A stretch of 64,000 bases of DNA from Conexibacter woesei Iso977N (GTDB lineage Bacteria; Actinomycetota; Thermoleophilia; Solirubrobacterales; Solirubrobacteraceae), in NCBI RefSeq assembly GCF_000424625.1, contig NZ_AUKG01000002.1, forward strand, positions 1,426,001-1,490,000. Reading direction: 5' to 3'. The notes beneath the pieces were generated by a model, which saw only the letters and a list, made by a program, of their open reading frames with translations, had not been told where the DNA came from and did no database searches. Made by a program: the position numbers and the translations under genes. Below, piece by piece: positions 15,564 to 23,859 of the stretch. Within the stretch, counting starts at the first letter, position 1, and the number at the start of each line of letters is the position of its first letter.

Positions 15564-17240
15564 CTACGGCCAGCCGGCGCCGGGCGTCGCGAGGCGGGCG
15601 GCGTCGCGGCCGGCGGCCTTGGCCTCGTACATCGCCCGGTCGGCCGCCTGCAGCAGCGCCTCGGCGGTGCGGTCCGGGCGGTCCGGCAGGGCGACGCCGA
15701 TCGAGGCGGTGACCTGCGCGACGCCGGCCGACAGCGGGATCGGCTCGGCCAGCAGGACGCGCAGGCGCTCGGCGACGTCCATCGCGTCCTCGGGCGTGCC
15801 GACGTCCTCGCACAGCACGACGAACTCGTCGCCGCCGAAGCGGGCGACGGTGTCGCCGGGGCGCAGGTCCTCGTCGATGCGCGCGGCGGAGATCCGCAGC
15901 AGCTCGTCGCCGGCCGCGTGGCCGAGCGAGTCGTTGGCGTGCTGGAAGTTGTCGAGGTCGATGAACAGGACCGCGACGGTCTGCTCGGCGCGCTTGACGC
16001 GCTGCAGCGCGTGGCGCAGGCGGTCCGAGAGCTTCTGGCGGTTGGCCAGGCCGGTCAGCGGGTCCTGCTCGGCGCCGAGCACGACGCCCGCGGCGCCACC
16101 GGGCGCGGTGGCACCGCCCGTGCCGTCGGTGAAGTCCAGGACGAGCGCGGCCTGGTCGGCGAACAGGCGCAGGAGCTGCATCCACTCGCGCGTCGGCAGC
16201 AGGCGGTCGACCGGGTCGTCGACCCAGATCACGCCGCGCAGGTCGCCGGCGGCGTCGCGCAGCGGGACCAGCAGCCAGTGCCTCTGCCACGCGTACGGGC
16301 CCTTGCCGTTGGTGCGCGAGCGGTAGAAGACGCCGCCCTCCATCTGGAGGATCGCCTCGGCGTCCTCGCGCTCCAGCAGGTAGCAGCCCTGGCGCTCGTG
16401 GACGAGCGAGAGCAGCGGCTCGAGCTGGCGCAGCGTCAGCGCGAGGTGGGAGAAGACGGGGTCGTGCAGCGCCCAGCCGGCGGTCGCGGCGGGGCGCAGC
16501 AGGCCGCCGTGCTCGGCGAGCAGCAGCGCGACGCGGCCGAAGCCGAGCGCCTCGCGGATGCCGGTCGTGACGGCGTCCAGGACGGAGTCCCGGGTGCGCT
16601 CGACCAGCGGCTTGGCACCGATCTCGCTGAGGCGCTCCAGCGCGGCGCGGTGGCGGGCGGCGCGGGCCTGGTCGTGGGCGCGCTCGACGGCGACGGCGGC
16701 GATGCCGGCCAGCGTGACGAGGCGCTCGCAATCGTCGTCGGACGGGCGTGCGCCGTTCAGCGGCTCGTCGACCGAGACGATGCCGAGCACGTCGCCGTTG
16801 GCCTTGCGCATCACGGCGAGCAGGAGGTCGTCCGGGTCCCACTGGTCGGCGGCCGCCGACGGGGGCGCGTCCGGGCGGTGCAGGACGAGGCCGCCGTCGG
16901 CGGGCGGCTCGGGCACGACGGCACCGGCCGGGACGTGGTGGGCGCCGTTGCGCGCGAAGCGCGACCTCAGGTACGGGCCCCACTGCTCCCACGTCGAGGC
17001 CTGGCCGAGCAGCGTGCGGCGGACCGGCTCCGGGCCGTGGACGGTCGTGACGGCGAAGTCGTCCCACGCCGGGCGGTGGACGTTGAGCGCGACGGTCCGG
17101 CAGGAGAGGGCCGCGGAGATCGCGGCGGCGATCGTGTCCAGCGCCGGGTCGAGGTCGTCGGCCGTGCGCACCGAGCGTGCCGCGGCGAGCGCTGCATGCA
17201 GCGCTTCTGAGGCGGGTGCGGACGTCGTCGGCTCGGACAC
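15564..17240 (-). CDS. GAF-GAF-GGDEF diguanylate cyclase
   Basis: Soluble signalling enzyme of 558 residues that should make cyclic di-GMP. Two GAF-like sensory segments (about 10-175 and 195-365) come before a GGDEF domain (about 385-555). The active-site loop is intact (ARFGGDEFVVL, GGDEF at about 469-473), and RPGD five residues upstream forms the RxxD inhibitory site, so product feedback is expected. No membrane segment is present. The GTG start at 17240 has no clear Shine-Dalgarno; the upstream region contains repeated TTAACGG. The only other possible c-di-GMP component in the window is the RsiG-like protein at 30290. Confidence 0.93.
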   Translation of the reverse strand: MSEPTTSAPASEALHAALAAARSVRTADDLDPALDTIAAAISAALSCRTVALNVHRPAWDDFAVTTVHGPEPVRRTLLGQASTWEQWGPYLRSRFARNGAHHVPAGAVVPEPPADGGLVLHRPDAPPSAAADQWDPDDLLLAVMRKANGDVLGIVSVDEPLNGARPSDDDCERLVTLAGIAAVAVERAHDQARAARHRAALERLSEIGAKPLVERTRDSVLDAVTTGIREALGFGRVALLLAEHGGLLRPAATAGWALHDPVFSHLALTLRQLEPLLSLVHERQGCYLLEREDAEAILQMEGGVFYRSRTNGKGPYAWQRHWLLVPLRDAAGDLRGVIWVDDPVDRLLPTREWMQLLRLFADQAALVLDFTDGTGGATAPGGAAGVVLGAEQDPLTGLANRQKLSDRLRHALQRVKRAEQTVAVLFIDLDNFQHANDSLGHAAGDELLRISAARIDEDLRPGDTVARFGGDEFVVLCEDVGTPEDAMDVAERLRVLLAEPIPLSAGVAQVTASIGVALPDRPDRTAEALLQAADRAMYEAKAAGRDAARLATPGAGWP

Positions 17241-17329
17241 GGGTACTTAACGGTTAACGGCCGGGACCCCAGCGTGCTTGAGGTTGGTCTGCGTTGCGCC
17301 CGGAAGATCCCGCAGATTGCGGGGAGAAG

Positions 17330-18391
17330 TTACACCACGTGGGAGCGTGTAACAGCGTCAGGCGACGGCGCGCCGAGCAGCATGAGGTCCAGCTCGAGCT
17401 CCGCGCGCAGCGTCTCCAGCGCCCAGCGCGCGCCCTGCTCGCCGTCGTGGGCCAGGGCCCAGAGCATCGGGCGCCCGACGAGGACGGCGCGGGCGCCGAG
17501 GGCCAGCGCCTTGATGACGTCGCCGCCGCGGCGCACGCCGCCGTCGACGAAGACCTCGACGTCGCCGGCGACCTCTTGGGCGACGGGCTCGAGCATGTCG
17601 ATCCCGGCGGGGACGCCGTCGAGCTGGCGCCCGCCGTGGTTGGAGACGACGACGCCGGCGGCGCCGTGCTGGATCGCCAGGCGCGCGTCGTGGGGCGAGT
17701 GGACGCCCTTGACGAGGACCGGCAGGTCGACGTCGTTGACGAGCTGCTCCAGGTCCTTCCAGGTCAGCGTCGTGTCGACGAGGCCGAAGAACCCGGCGGG
17801 CGTGATCCCGGCGGTGTGGCCGGCGGCGGCCGACACGGCGGGCATGTCGATGTGCGGCGGGACCTGGAAGCCGGTCCGGAAGTCGCGCTCGCGGCGGCCG
17901 GCGCGGGGCGCGTCGACGGTCACGACGAGCGCCTTGTAGCCCGCGGCGACGGCCTCGTCGACGAGCGCGTGGGTGACGCCGCGGTCCTTGAGGACGTAGA
18001 CCTGGAACCAGCGCGGCGCGCCGGGCGCGGCCTCGCTGACCTCGGTCGGCGTGGCGGTCGCGAGCGTCGAGACGGTCATGATCGTCCCGGCCGCCGCGGC
18101 CGCGCGGGCCATGCCGGGCTCGCCGTCGGGGTGGGCCATGCGCTGCAGCGCGACCGGCGCGACGATCACCGGCAGCGCGATCTCGGTGCCCAGCACGGTG
18201 GTCCTGGTCGTGACGTTGCTGACGTCGACCAGCACGCGCGGCATCAGCCGGTAGCGCGCGAACGCGGCCTCGTTGTCGACGAGCGTGCGCTCGTCGGCCG
18301 CGCCGCCGGCGAAGTAGCCGAGCGGGCCGGCCTCCAGGCGCGCCTCGACCAGCGGCGCGAGGTCGCGGAGGCAGACGGGACCGGTGCTCAT
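17330..18391 (-). CDS. FMN-dependent 2-hydroxyacid dehydrogenase/oxidase (LldD/glycolate oxidase family)
   Basis: A 353-residue TIM-barrel flavoprotein that oxidises L-2-hydroxy acids such as lactate or glycolate. N-terminal GPLGYFAGGAADE, VAPVALQRMAHPDGE for FMN binding, the catalytic His/Arg segment SNHGGRQLDGVPAGIDML and FVDGGVRRGGDVIKALALGA for phosphate binding are all present. Substrate and electron acceptor cannot be assigned. It overlaps the methyltransferase stop (ATGA at its start 18391), so the two are co-translated. Confidence 0.92.
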   Translation of the reverse strand: MSTGPVCLRDLAPLVEARLEAGPLGYFAGGAADERTLVDNEAAFARYRLMPRVLVDVSNVTTRTTVLGTEIALPVIVAPVALQRMAHPDGEPGMARAAAAAGTIMTVSTLATATPTEVSEAAPGAPRWFQVYVLKDRGVTHALVDEAVAAGYKALVVTVDAPRAGRRERDFRTGFQVPPHIDMPAVSAAAGHTAGITPAGFFGLVDTTLTWKDLEQLVNDVDLPVLVKGVHSPHDARLAIQHGAAGVVVSNHGGRQLDGVPAGIDMLEPVAQEVAGDVEVFVDGGVRRGGDVIKALALGARAVLVGRPMLWALAHDGEQGARWALETLRAELELDLMLLGAPSPDAVTRSHVV

Positions 18392-19002
18392 ACGGGCTGG
18401 ATCGCCACCCAGGACTTGGCGAGGCCGAGGACGTGCTCGGCGTGGACCGGCGCGCCGAAGAGCGCGGCGACCTCGCCGCGGCGCAGCAGGTCGATGTCCT
18501 CCCAGACGCCCTGGACGCCGTAGCGCCAGTAGCGCCTGCGCAGGTCGGCGGGCAGCCAGTGGGCGGCCGGCAGCAGGCTGTGGGGCTCGACCGGGAACGA
18601 GTAGGCCGGCGTCTGCACGTAGAGGCCGCGGCCGACGCGGCGGACCTCGTCGGCGAACGCGCGGCGGCGGGCGCGCGGGACGTGCTCGATGACCGAGGAG
18701 GAGTAGACGAGGTCGAACTCGCCGTCGGCGTAGGGGAGGCCGTCGGCGACGTCGGCCTGCAGGAACGGGCCGGGGTACTCGGGGCGGGGCGACAGGTCGA
18801 CGCCGGTGATCTCCAGGTCCGGCTCCAGGCCGCGCAGGCCGAGCGTGCCGCAGCCGACGTCGAGCACGCGCATGCCGGGCTGCAGCCCGGTCCGGTGGAA
18901 GAGCTGCTCGTGCCGCCGCGCGCGGGCCCTCGCTGCGACCGGCGAGGCGATCCTCGCGCGCGTCTGACCCCGTGCGGTCCCGTAGACGTCCGATGGGGCC
19001 AC
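18388..19002 (-). CDS. SAM-dependent class I methyltransferase
   Basis: A 204-residue Rossmann methyltransferase with motif I VLDVGCGTLGL, an acidic loop ITGVDLSP, a motif II-like GEFDLVYSSSVIEHV and a post-motif around YVQTPAYSFPVEPH. It resembles methyltransferases acting on sugars or lipids (Methyltransf_11/25); the substrate is unknown. The GTG start at 19002 has TAGCCT 7 nt upstream. It shares a divergent control region with ispG. Confidence 0.85.
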   Translation of the reverse strand: MAPSDVYGTARGQTRARIASPVAARARARRHEQLFHRTGLQPGMRVLDVGCGTLGLRGLEPDLEITGVDLSPRPEYPGPFLQADVADGLPYADGEFDLVYSSSVIEHVPRARRRAFADEVRRVGRGLYVQTPAYSFPVEPHSLLPAAHWLPADLRRRYWRYGVQGVWEDIDLLRRGEVAALFGAPVHAEHVLGLAKSWVAIQPV

Positions 19003-19009
19003 GGTGGGG

Positions 19010-19033
19010 AGGCTACCGACGGGTTCGTAGAAT
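19010..19033. promoter_or_regulatory. Divergent leaderless promoters of the methyltransferase and ispG
   Basis: TAGCCT on the minus strand (19010-19015) ends 7 nt before GTG 19002. TAGAAT on the plus strand (19028-19033) ends 7 nt before ATG 19041. Start codons are 38 bp apart. The plus-strand box overlaps the alternative ATG at 19032, which argues for 19041 as the ispG start. Confidence 0.5.
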
Positions 19034-19040
19034 GGGCGTC

Positions 19041-20282
19041 ATGGCTTCCGCGCGGCAGATCCACGTCGGCTCCGTCCCTGTCGGGGGCGGCGCGCCCGTG
19101 GCCGTCCAGACGATGACCAAGACGGAGACCGCGAACCTGTCGGCGACGATGGCGCAGATCCGCCGTGTGGCCGACGCCGGCGCCGACATCGTGCGCTGCG
19201 CGGTGCCGCGCGAGCAGGACGTCGAGGCGCTGAAGACGATCGTGGTCGAGTCGCCGATCCCGATCATCGCCGACATCCACTTCAACCACACGCTGGCGAT
19301 CAAGGCGATCGAGGCGGGCGCGCACTGCGTCCGGATCAACCCGGGCAACATCGGGGGTCCGGACAAGGTCGCCGAGGTCCTCGCCGCGGCCAAGAGGGCC
19401 TCGACCCCGATCCGCGTGGGCGTGAACTCCGGGTCGCTGCCCAAGCACCTGCGCGACCTCGAGTTCACCAACCCGGTCGAGGCGCTGGTGACGGCGGCGA
19501 CCGAGTGGGTCGAGTTGATGCACGCGCTCGACTTCTATGACTTCAAGGTGTCGATGAAGTCGACGTCGGTGCCGAACACGATCGCGTCGAACCGGCTGCT
19601 GTCGGAGAAGATCGACCACCCGCTGCACCTCGGGGTCACCGAGGCGGGGACGAAGTGGTCGGGGTCGCTGAAGAGCGCCGTCGGGCTCGGCACGCTGCTG
19701 GCCGACGGGATCGGCGACACGATCCGGATCTCGCTCTCGACCTTCCACGCGGAGGAGGAAGTGAAGGTCGCGTGGGAGATCCTGAAGGCCTTGAAGCTGC
19801 GCGAGCGCGGGCCGGTCCTGATCGCGTGCCCGACGTGCGGGCGGCTGCAGTTCGACATGGACTCGGTCGTCATGGAGGTCGAGCGGCGCCTGGAGCAGTA
19901 CGCGGACCCGATCGAGGTGTCGATCCTCGGCTGCGCGGTCAACGGGATCGGCGAGGCACGGCATGCCGACTTCGGGATCACGGGGGCCAAGGACTCCGCG
20001 ATGATCTTCTCGAAGGGTGAGCCTTTGAAGAAGGTCAAGACCGAGAACCTGGTCGACGAGCTGTTCGCGGAGATCGACAAGTACTACGCGTCGGGCAAGC
20101 AGGTCGTCGTCGACGACGCCGCGGCCGCCGAGGCGGCGCAGTGGCTGGTGGAGAACGAGGACGACACGGCGATGACGCCGGAGCGCCTGGCCGCCCTGGA
20201 GGCCGAGCAGGCCGAGAAGGACGCCGACGCGGTCGACGAGGCGGTCTCCCCGGTGGCGGGGCGGCGCTTCTCCCGCGCTTGA
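19041..20282 (+). CDS. ispG: 4-hydroxy-3-methylbut-2-enyl diphosphate synthase (flavodoxin)
   Basis: Sixth MEP-pathway enzyme, a [4Fe-4S] protein of 413 residues that turns MEcPP into HMBPP. The N-terminal TIM-barrel segment VQTMTKTETAN and IADIHFNH, CVRINPGNIG, and the C-terminal cluster ligands in CPTCGR and ILGCAVNGIGEARHADFGI are present. A C-terminal Ala/Glu-rich tail of about 50 residues is longer than in many homologues. ATG 19041 is preferred to ATG 19032 because of the TAGAAT box. It is downstream of, but not contiguous with, dxr-rseP. Confidence 0.96.
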   Translation: MASARQIHVGSVPVGGGAPVAVQTMTKTETANLSATMAQIRRVADAGADIVRCAVPREQDVEALKTIVVESPIPIIADIHFNHTLAIKAIEAGAHCVRINPGNIGGPDKVAEVLAAAKRASTPIRVGVNSGSLPKHLRDLEFTNPVEALVTAATEWVELMHALDFYDFKVSMKSTSVPNTIASNRLLSEKIDHPLHLGVTEAGTKWSGSLKSAVGLGTLLADGIGDTIRISLSTFHAEEEVKVAWEILKALKLRERGPVLIACPTCGRLQFDMDSVVMEVERRLEQYADPIEVSILGCAVNGIGEARHADFGITGAKDSAMIFSKGEPLKKVKTENLVDELFAEIDKYYASGKQVVVDDAAAAEAAQWLVENEDDTAMTPERLAALEAEQAEKDADAVDEAVSPVAGRRFSRA

Positions 20283-20300
20283 CCTCAAGTGCGCTTGAGG
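20283..20300. promoter_or_regulatory. Perfect palindrome CCTCAAG-TGCG-CTTGAGG after ispG
   Basis: A 7-bp perfect inverted repeat with a 4-nt spacer begins directly after the ispG stop, 18 nt before the exporter ATPase start. It may terminate ispG or act as an operator. A similar CTCAAG-5-CTTGAG lies at 30212-30228, again between a stop codon and the next gene. Confidence 0.45.
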
Positions 20301-20317
20301 GTGCAGACTCCGGCGCG

Positions 20318-21100
20318 ATGACGCCGCCTGCCCTCCAGATCACCGACCTCGTCAAGGAGTACCCGACCGGAACGCGCGCCCTGCAGGGCGTGTCGCTGGA
20401 GATCGGGGCGGGGGAGTTCTTCGGGTTGTTGGGGCCCAACGGCGCCGGCAAGTCGACGTTGATCCACTGCACGACCGGGCTGGCGGCGCCGACGTCCGGC
20501 GGGATCCGGGTGTTCGGCCACGACGCGGTGCACGGGTACGGCGAGGCGCGGCTGGCCGTCGGGCTGGCGCCGCAGGACCTCAACCTCGACCACTTCCTGA
20601 CGCTCGAGGAGACGCTGGACTTCCACGGCGGCTACTTCGGGATGCCGCGGAAGGAGCGGCGGGAGCGCACCGCCGAGTTGTTGGAGGCCTTCTCGCTCGC
20701 CGGGAAGCGCAAGGACCGCACGCGGACGCTGAGCGGCGGCATGAAGCGCCGCCTGATCCTGGCGCGGGCGCTGATGCACCGGCCGCGGCTGCTGATCCTC
20801 GACGAGCCGACGGCGGGCGTGGACGTGGAGCTGCGACTCGAGTTGTGGCACTACGTGCAGCGGATCAACGCCGAGGGGACGACGATCCTCTTGACCACGC
20901 ACTACCTCGAAGAGGCCGAGCAGCTGTGCGACAAGATCGCCTTCATCAACGGCGGTGAGATCGTGGCGCAGGGGACGTCCGGTGAGCTGGCGGCGCGCTA
21001 CGGCGTGTCCGGGTTGGAGGACGCGTACCTGGAGCTGGTGGGGCGCAAGGAGCTGTCGCGCGGGATCGGCGCCGGCGTCGTGTCGGAGCTCGGCGCATGA
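20318..21100 (+). CDS. ABC-2 type exporter, ATPase subunit (drug/daunorubicin type)
   Basis: A 260-residue ABC ATPase with Walker A GPNGAGKST, Q-loop GLAPQDLNLD, signature LSGGMKRR, Walker B LLILDEPTAGVD and H-loop LLTTHYLEEAEQLCD. The LSGGMKRR signature and C-terminal GLEDAYLELVGR are typical of the DrrA/NatA/YadG exporter group. ATG 20318 follows CAGACT by 8 nt. The stop overlaps the permease ATG (ATGA). The cargo is unknown; lipids, drugs or polysaccharide are all known for the family. Confidence 0.92.
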   Translation: MTPPALQITDLVKEYPTGTRALQGVSLEIGAGEFFGLLGPNGAGKSTLIHCTTGLAAPTSGGIRVFGHDAVHGYGEARLAVGLAPQDLNLDHFLTLEETLDFHGGYFGMPRKERRERTAELLEAFSLAGKRKDRTRTLSGGMKRRLILARALMHRPRLLILDEPTAGVDVELRLELWHYVQRINAEGTTILLTTHYLEEAEQLCDKIAFINGGEIVAQGTSGELAARYGVSGLEDAYLELVGRKELSRGIGAGVVSELGA

Positions 21101-21864
21101 CCGCCGCGCAGATCCGGTTCGCGTCGCTGCTGCGGCGCGAGGTCGCGCGGTTCATGAAGATCAAGCGCCAGACCGTCGGCGCGCCGCTGCTCGAGACGTT
21201 CCTGTACATCTCGGTCTTCGGGGCCGCGCTCGGTTCGCGGGTCGGCAAGCTGCACGGCTACGACTACACGGTCTTCGTCGTGCCCGGGCTGATCATGATG
21301 GCCTGGGCGATGAACGCGTTCAGCAACAACTCGTCCTCGATCCTCCAGCAGAAGTTCCAGCGCGCGATCGACGACCAGCTGTCGTCGCCGGCGTCGCCGC
21401 TGGAGTTGTTGTTGGCCTTCACCTTCGGCGGGTTCCTGCGCGGGTTCCTGGTCGCGCTGCTGACGTTCCTCTGCGCGTCGCTGCTGGTGTCGATCCCCGT
21501 CGCGCACATCTTGGTGTTGATCCCGTCGCTGTTCCTGGTGGGCTTCTTCTTCGCCCAGCTCGGGGTGCTTGTCGGGGTGCGGGCCGAGCAGTTCGACGAC
21601 GTCTCGTTCGCGCAGACGTTCGTCCTGCAGCCCCTGCTGTTCCTCGGCGGCGTCTTCTACTCGGCAGCCCTGCTCCCGCAGCCGTTCGAGACGCTGACCC
21701 ACATCAACCCCATCTACTACATGATCTCCTTGGTCCGCTACGGCTTCCTGGGCTACAAGGAGACCAACATCCCACTGTCGCTGCTCTTCCTGGCAGCAGC
21801 AACCCTGGCCCTCTTCCTCCTCAACCACCGCCTCTTCCTCCGCGGCTACAAGCTCCGCGCCTGA
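21097..21864 (+). CDS. ABC-2 type exporter permease (YadH-like)
   Basis: A 255-residue membrane protein with about six hydrophobic segments. SNNSSSILQQKFQRAIDDQLSS-type sequence (about 70-90) and PFETLTHINPIYYMISLVRYG near the C-terminus are typical of the YadH/NodJ branch. It partners with the ATPase just upstream through an ATGA overlap. Confidence 0.9.
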   Translation: MTAAQIRFASLLRREVARFMKIKRQTVGAPLLETFLYISVFGAALGSRVGKLHGYDYTVFVVPGLIMMAWAMNAFSNNSSSILQQKFQRAIDDQLSSPASPLELLLAFTFGGFLRGFLVALLTFLCASLLVSIPVAHILVLIPSLFLVGFFFAQLGVLVGVRAEQFDDVSFAQTFVLQPLLFLGGVFYSAALLPQPFETLTHINPIYYMISLVRYGFLGYKETNIPLSLLFLAAATLALFLLNHRLFLRGYKLRA

Positions 21865-21877
21865 CCTCTGCCGTTGT

Positions 21878-21902
21878 GCAACCCAAGGGTTGCGGGTAGG
21901 GT
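21878..21902 (+). promoter_or_regulatory. GCAACCC-AA-GGGTTGC palindrome plus -10-like box
   Basis: A 7-bp perfect inverted repeat (21878-21893) is followed at once by TAGGGT (21897-21902), which ends 6 nt before ATG 21909. It may terminate the exporter operon, but its closeness to the box suits an operator for the NTF2-like gene. Confidence 0.4.
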
Positions 21903-21908
21903 GGGGGG

Positions 21909-22271
21909 ATGGCGGATCGAGAAGTGGTGTTGCGGAGGATGTACGTCGACTTCAACGCGCGGGATGTGGATGGTGCGTTGGCGGTGATGGTCGAGGGTGT
22001 CGACTGGCCGAATGCGTGGGAGGGTGGGCGGGCTGTGGGGCATGAGGCGGTGCGGGAGTACTGGACGCGGCAGTGGGCGGAGATCGACTCGCATGTCGAC
22101 CCGGTCGGGTTCGTGGAGCGGCCGGATGGGACGGTTGCGGTCGAGGTCCATCAGCGGGCGACGTCGGTGCAGACCGGTGAGGTGCTCGCGGATGGGCCCG
22201 TTGTCCATGTGTATGCCTTCGACGACGCGGGGCGGGTCGTCAGGATGGATGTGGAGGAGCCTGCGGCTTAG
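21909..22271 (+). CDS. NTF2-like / SnoaL-like small protein
   Basis: A 120-residue cone-shaped alpha+beta-barrel protein of the SnoaL/ketosteroid-isomerase-like superfamily (LRRMYVDFNARDVDGALAVM, VREYWTRQW, VVHVYAFDDAGRVVRMDV). Such proteins bind or isomerise small hydrophobic molecules, but many have no known activity. It is probably leaderless. Codon choice (ttg, gtg, ggg and cgg codons) is somewhat less biased than in its neighbours. It ends 4 nt into the convergent HxlR regulator gene. Confidence 0.75.
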   Translation: MADREVVLRRMYVDFNARDVDGALAVMVEGVDWPNAWEGGRAVGHEAVREYWTRQWAEIDSHVDPVGFVERPDGTVAVEVHQRATSVQTGEVLADGPVVHVYAFDDAGRVVRMDVEEPAA

Positions 22272-22729
22272 GCCTCGGCCAGTTGTGCCGGGCCTGGGTG
22301 TGGTTGGACGTCGGCGCCAGCGAGCTGCTCGCCGCAGTGCGAGCAGCGGACCTCGGCGTCGAAGTGGTGGCCGCAGGTCTTGTGGTGCAACAACACGGGG
22401 ACGCCCTCGGGGCCGGCGAGGTGCTTGTCGCCCCAAGCGGTCATGGCCATCAGCACCGCGCAGAGCTCGGAGCCTTTGGCGGTCAGCGCGTACTCGAAGC
22501 GCCGGGGGCGCTCCTGGTACTCGCGACGCTCGATCACGCCCTGCCCGACCAGCCACTTGAGACGCTCGGTCAGCACCTTCGAGGAGATCCCGAGGTCGGC
22601 CTGCAGCTGGTCGAAGCGGTTGATCCCGACCCAGACGTCGCGCAGGATCAGCGGCGACCAGGGCTCGCCGATCACGTCCATCGTGCGGGCGATCGAGCAC
22701 GTCATGTCGCCGAAGCGGGTGCGCTGCAT
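22268..22729 (-). CDS. HxlR-family winged-helix transcriptional regulator
   Basis: A 153-residue regulator. Residues 1-100 form the HxlR/DUF24 winged helix (CSIARTMDVIGEPWSPLILRD, GISSKVLTERLKWLVGQGVI). The C-terminal tail carries KTCGHHFDAEVRCSHCGEQL, a possible metal-binding Cys/His cluster. Cys12 near the N-terminus is at the redox-sensing position known in some HxlR proteins. It is divergent from DUF899 and PPOX genes, with a palindrome between them, so it probably represses both itself and that pair. Confidence 0.88.
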   Translation of the reverse strand: MQRTRFGDMTCSIARTMDVIGEPWSPLILRDVWVGINRFDQLQADLGISSKVLTERLKWLVGQGVIERREYQERPRRFEYALTAKGSELCAVLMAMTAWGDKHLAGPEGVPVLLHHKTCGHHFDAEVRCSHCGEQLAGADVQPHPGPAQLAEA

Positions 22730-22737
22730 GGGCGCGG

Positions 22738-22776
22738 ACGCTATCACTTCCCTCAGGGAAGTCACTGTGTTACGGT
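22738..22776. promoter_or_regulatory. HxlR operator and overlapping divergent promoters
   Basis: ACTTCCC-TCA-GGGAAGT (22746-22762) is a perfect 7-3-7 palindrome. TAGCGT on the minus strand (22738-22743) ends 8 nt before the HxlR ATG 22729. TACGGT on the plus strand (22771-22776) ends 7 nt before the DUF899 ATG 22784. The palindrome covers the -35 region of the plus promoter and abuts the minus -10 box, so one bound dimer could block both. Spaced ACTTCC/GGAAGT sites are typical for HxlR regulators. Confidence 0.65.
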
Positions 22777-22783
22777 CGCCGCC

Positions 22784-23467
22784 ATGACCCCGATCACGCT
22801 CCCCACGATCGTCGGCGCCGAGGACTTCGACGCCGCGCGCCGCGCGCTGCTGGCCGAGGAGAAGGCGCTGACCCACCAGCTCGACGCGCTCGCCGCCAAG
22901 CGGCGGCGGCTGCCGATGACCCCGGTGCGCAACGACTACATCTTGGGCGGCGAGCACGGCGAGGTGTCGCTGCTCGACCTCTTCGCCGGCAGGCGCCAGC
23001 TCGCGATCTACCACTTCATGTTCCCGCCGGGCCAGGCCGAGCCGTGCGTCGGCTGCTCGACGTTCACGGACAACATCCCGCCGGACGCGCTCGCCCACCT
23101 GGCTCAGCGCGACACCGCGTTCACGCTGCTGTCGCCCGCGCCGCTGCCCGAGCTGCTCGCCTACCGGGACCGCATGGGCTGGTCGGTCCCGTGGCACTCG
23201 GCGGCGGGCACGACGCTCACCGACGACCTCGGCATCGGCGGCGGCTTCCGCCTCTCGATCCTGCTCCGCGACGGCGACGACGTCTACCTCACCTACTGGA
23301 CGGGCTCCCGCGGTGTCGACCGGCTGCGCTACGACTTCAACATCCTCGACCTGACCCCGCTCGGCCGCCAGGAGCAGTGGGAGGACACGCCGCCCGGCCG
23401 CCCGCAGACGCCGACCGTGGCGTGGCTGCGCCGCCACGACGAGTACGCGAACGAGGCGACCGCATGA
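22784..23467 (+). CDS. DUF899 thioredoxin-fold protein
   Basis: A 227-residue member of the DUF899 family, which has a thioredoxin-like fold. The N-terminal helical segment (RRALLAEEKALTHQLDALAAKRRRLP), LLDLFAGRRQLAIYHFMF and EPCVGCSTFTDNI with a CxxC-like Cys pair are characteristic. Members are often next to HxlR or stress regulators and are presumed redox-active, though no reaction is established. ATG 22784 follows TACGGT by 7 nt. The stop overlaps the PPOX start (ATGA). Confidence 0.85.
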   Translation: MTPITLPTIVGAEDFDAARRALLAEEKALTHQLDALAAKRRRLPMTPVRNDYILGGEHGEVSLLDLFAGRRQLAIYHFMFPPGQAEPCVGCSTFTDNIPPDALAHLAQRDTAFTLLSPAPLPELLAYRDRMGWSVPWHSAAGTTLTDDLGIGGGFRLSILLRDGDDVYLTYWTGSRGVDRLRYDFNILDLTPLGRQEQWEDTPPGRPQTPTVAWLRRHDEYANEATA

Positions 23468-23859
23468 CCACCACCATGACCACCGAGGCCCGCGCGCTGC
23501 TCGAAGCACCCAACCTCGCGCACCTCGCCACGACCCTCCCCGACGGCGCGCCGCACGTCGTCCCGGTCTGGGTCGGGGTCGACGACGCCGATCGCATCGT
23601 CTTCCTGACCGGTCCGGACTCCGTCAAGGGCCGCAACATCGAACGCGACCCGCGCGTCGCGCTCTCGCTCACCGCCGCCGACGCGCCCAACACGATGCTC
23701 CACGTCCGCGGCGTCGTCACCGACATCAGGGACGACGACGCCGGCTGGGCGATCATCGACGCGCTCGCCGAGAAGTACCTCGGCGGCCCGTACCCGCTGC
23801 GCAGCGGGCGCGCGGCCTACGTCATCGCGCCGGAGCGCGTCGTGACGCAGTCCTTCTAG
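23464..23859 (+). CDS. PPOX-class F420-dependent oxidoreductase (Rv1155-like)
   Basis: A 131-residue split-barrel flavin/F420 protein (LAHLATTLPDGAPHVVPVWV, VKGRNIERDPRVALSL, TMLHVRGVVTDI). Family members reduce substrates such as biliverdin with F420H2 or FMN. It overlaps DUF899 by ATGA, so the pair is one transcript under the HxlR-type operator. Its 3' end overlaps the convergent glycosidase gene by 38 nt. Confidence 0.85.
   Translation: MTTTMTTEARALLEAPNLAHLATTLPDGAPHVVPVWVGVDDADRIVFLTGPDSVKGRNIERDPRVALSLTAADAPNTMLHVRGVVTDIRDDDAGWAIIDALAEKYLGGPYPLRSGRAAYVIAPERVVTQSF

Noticed and set aside
19032-19040. ATG at 19032 as the ispG start
   Set aside because: It overlaps the TAGAAT box and has no ribosome-binding site; ATG 19041 lies at the distance seen for the other leaderless-type genes.
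17358-20288. 976-codon minus-strand open frame
   Set aside because: It runs antisense to ispG and out of frame with the methyltransferase and dehydrogenase genes on the same strand.
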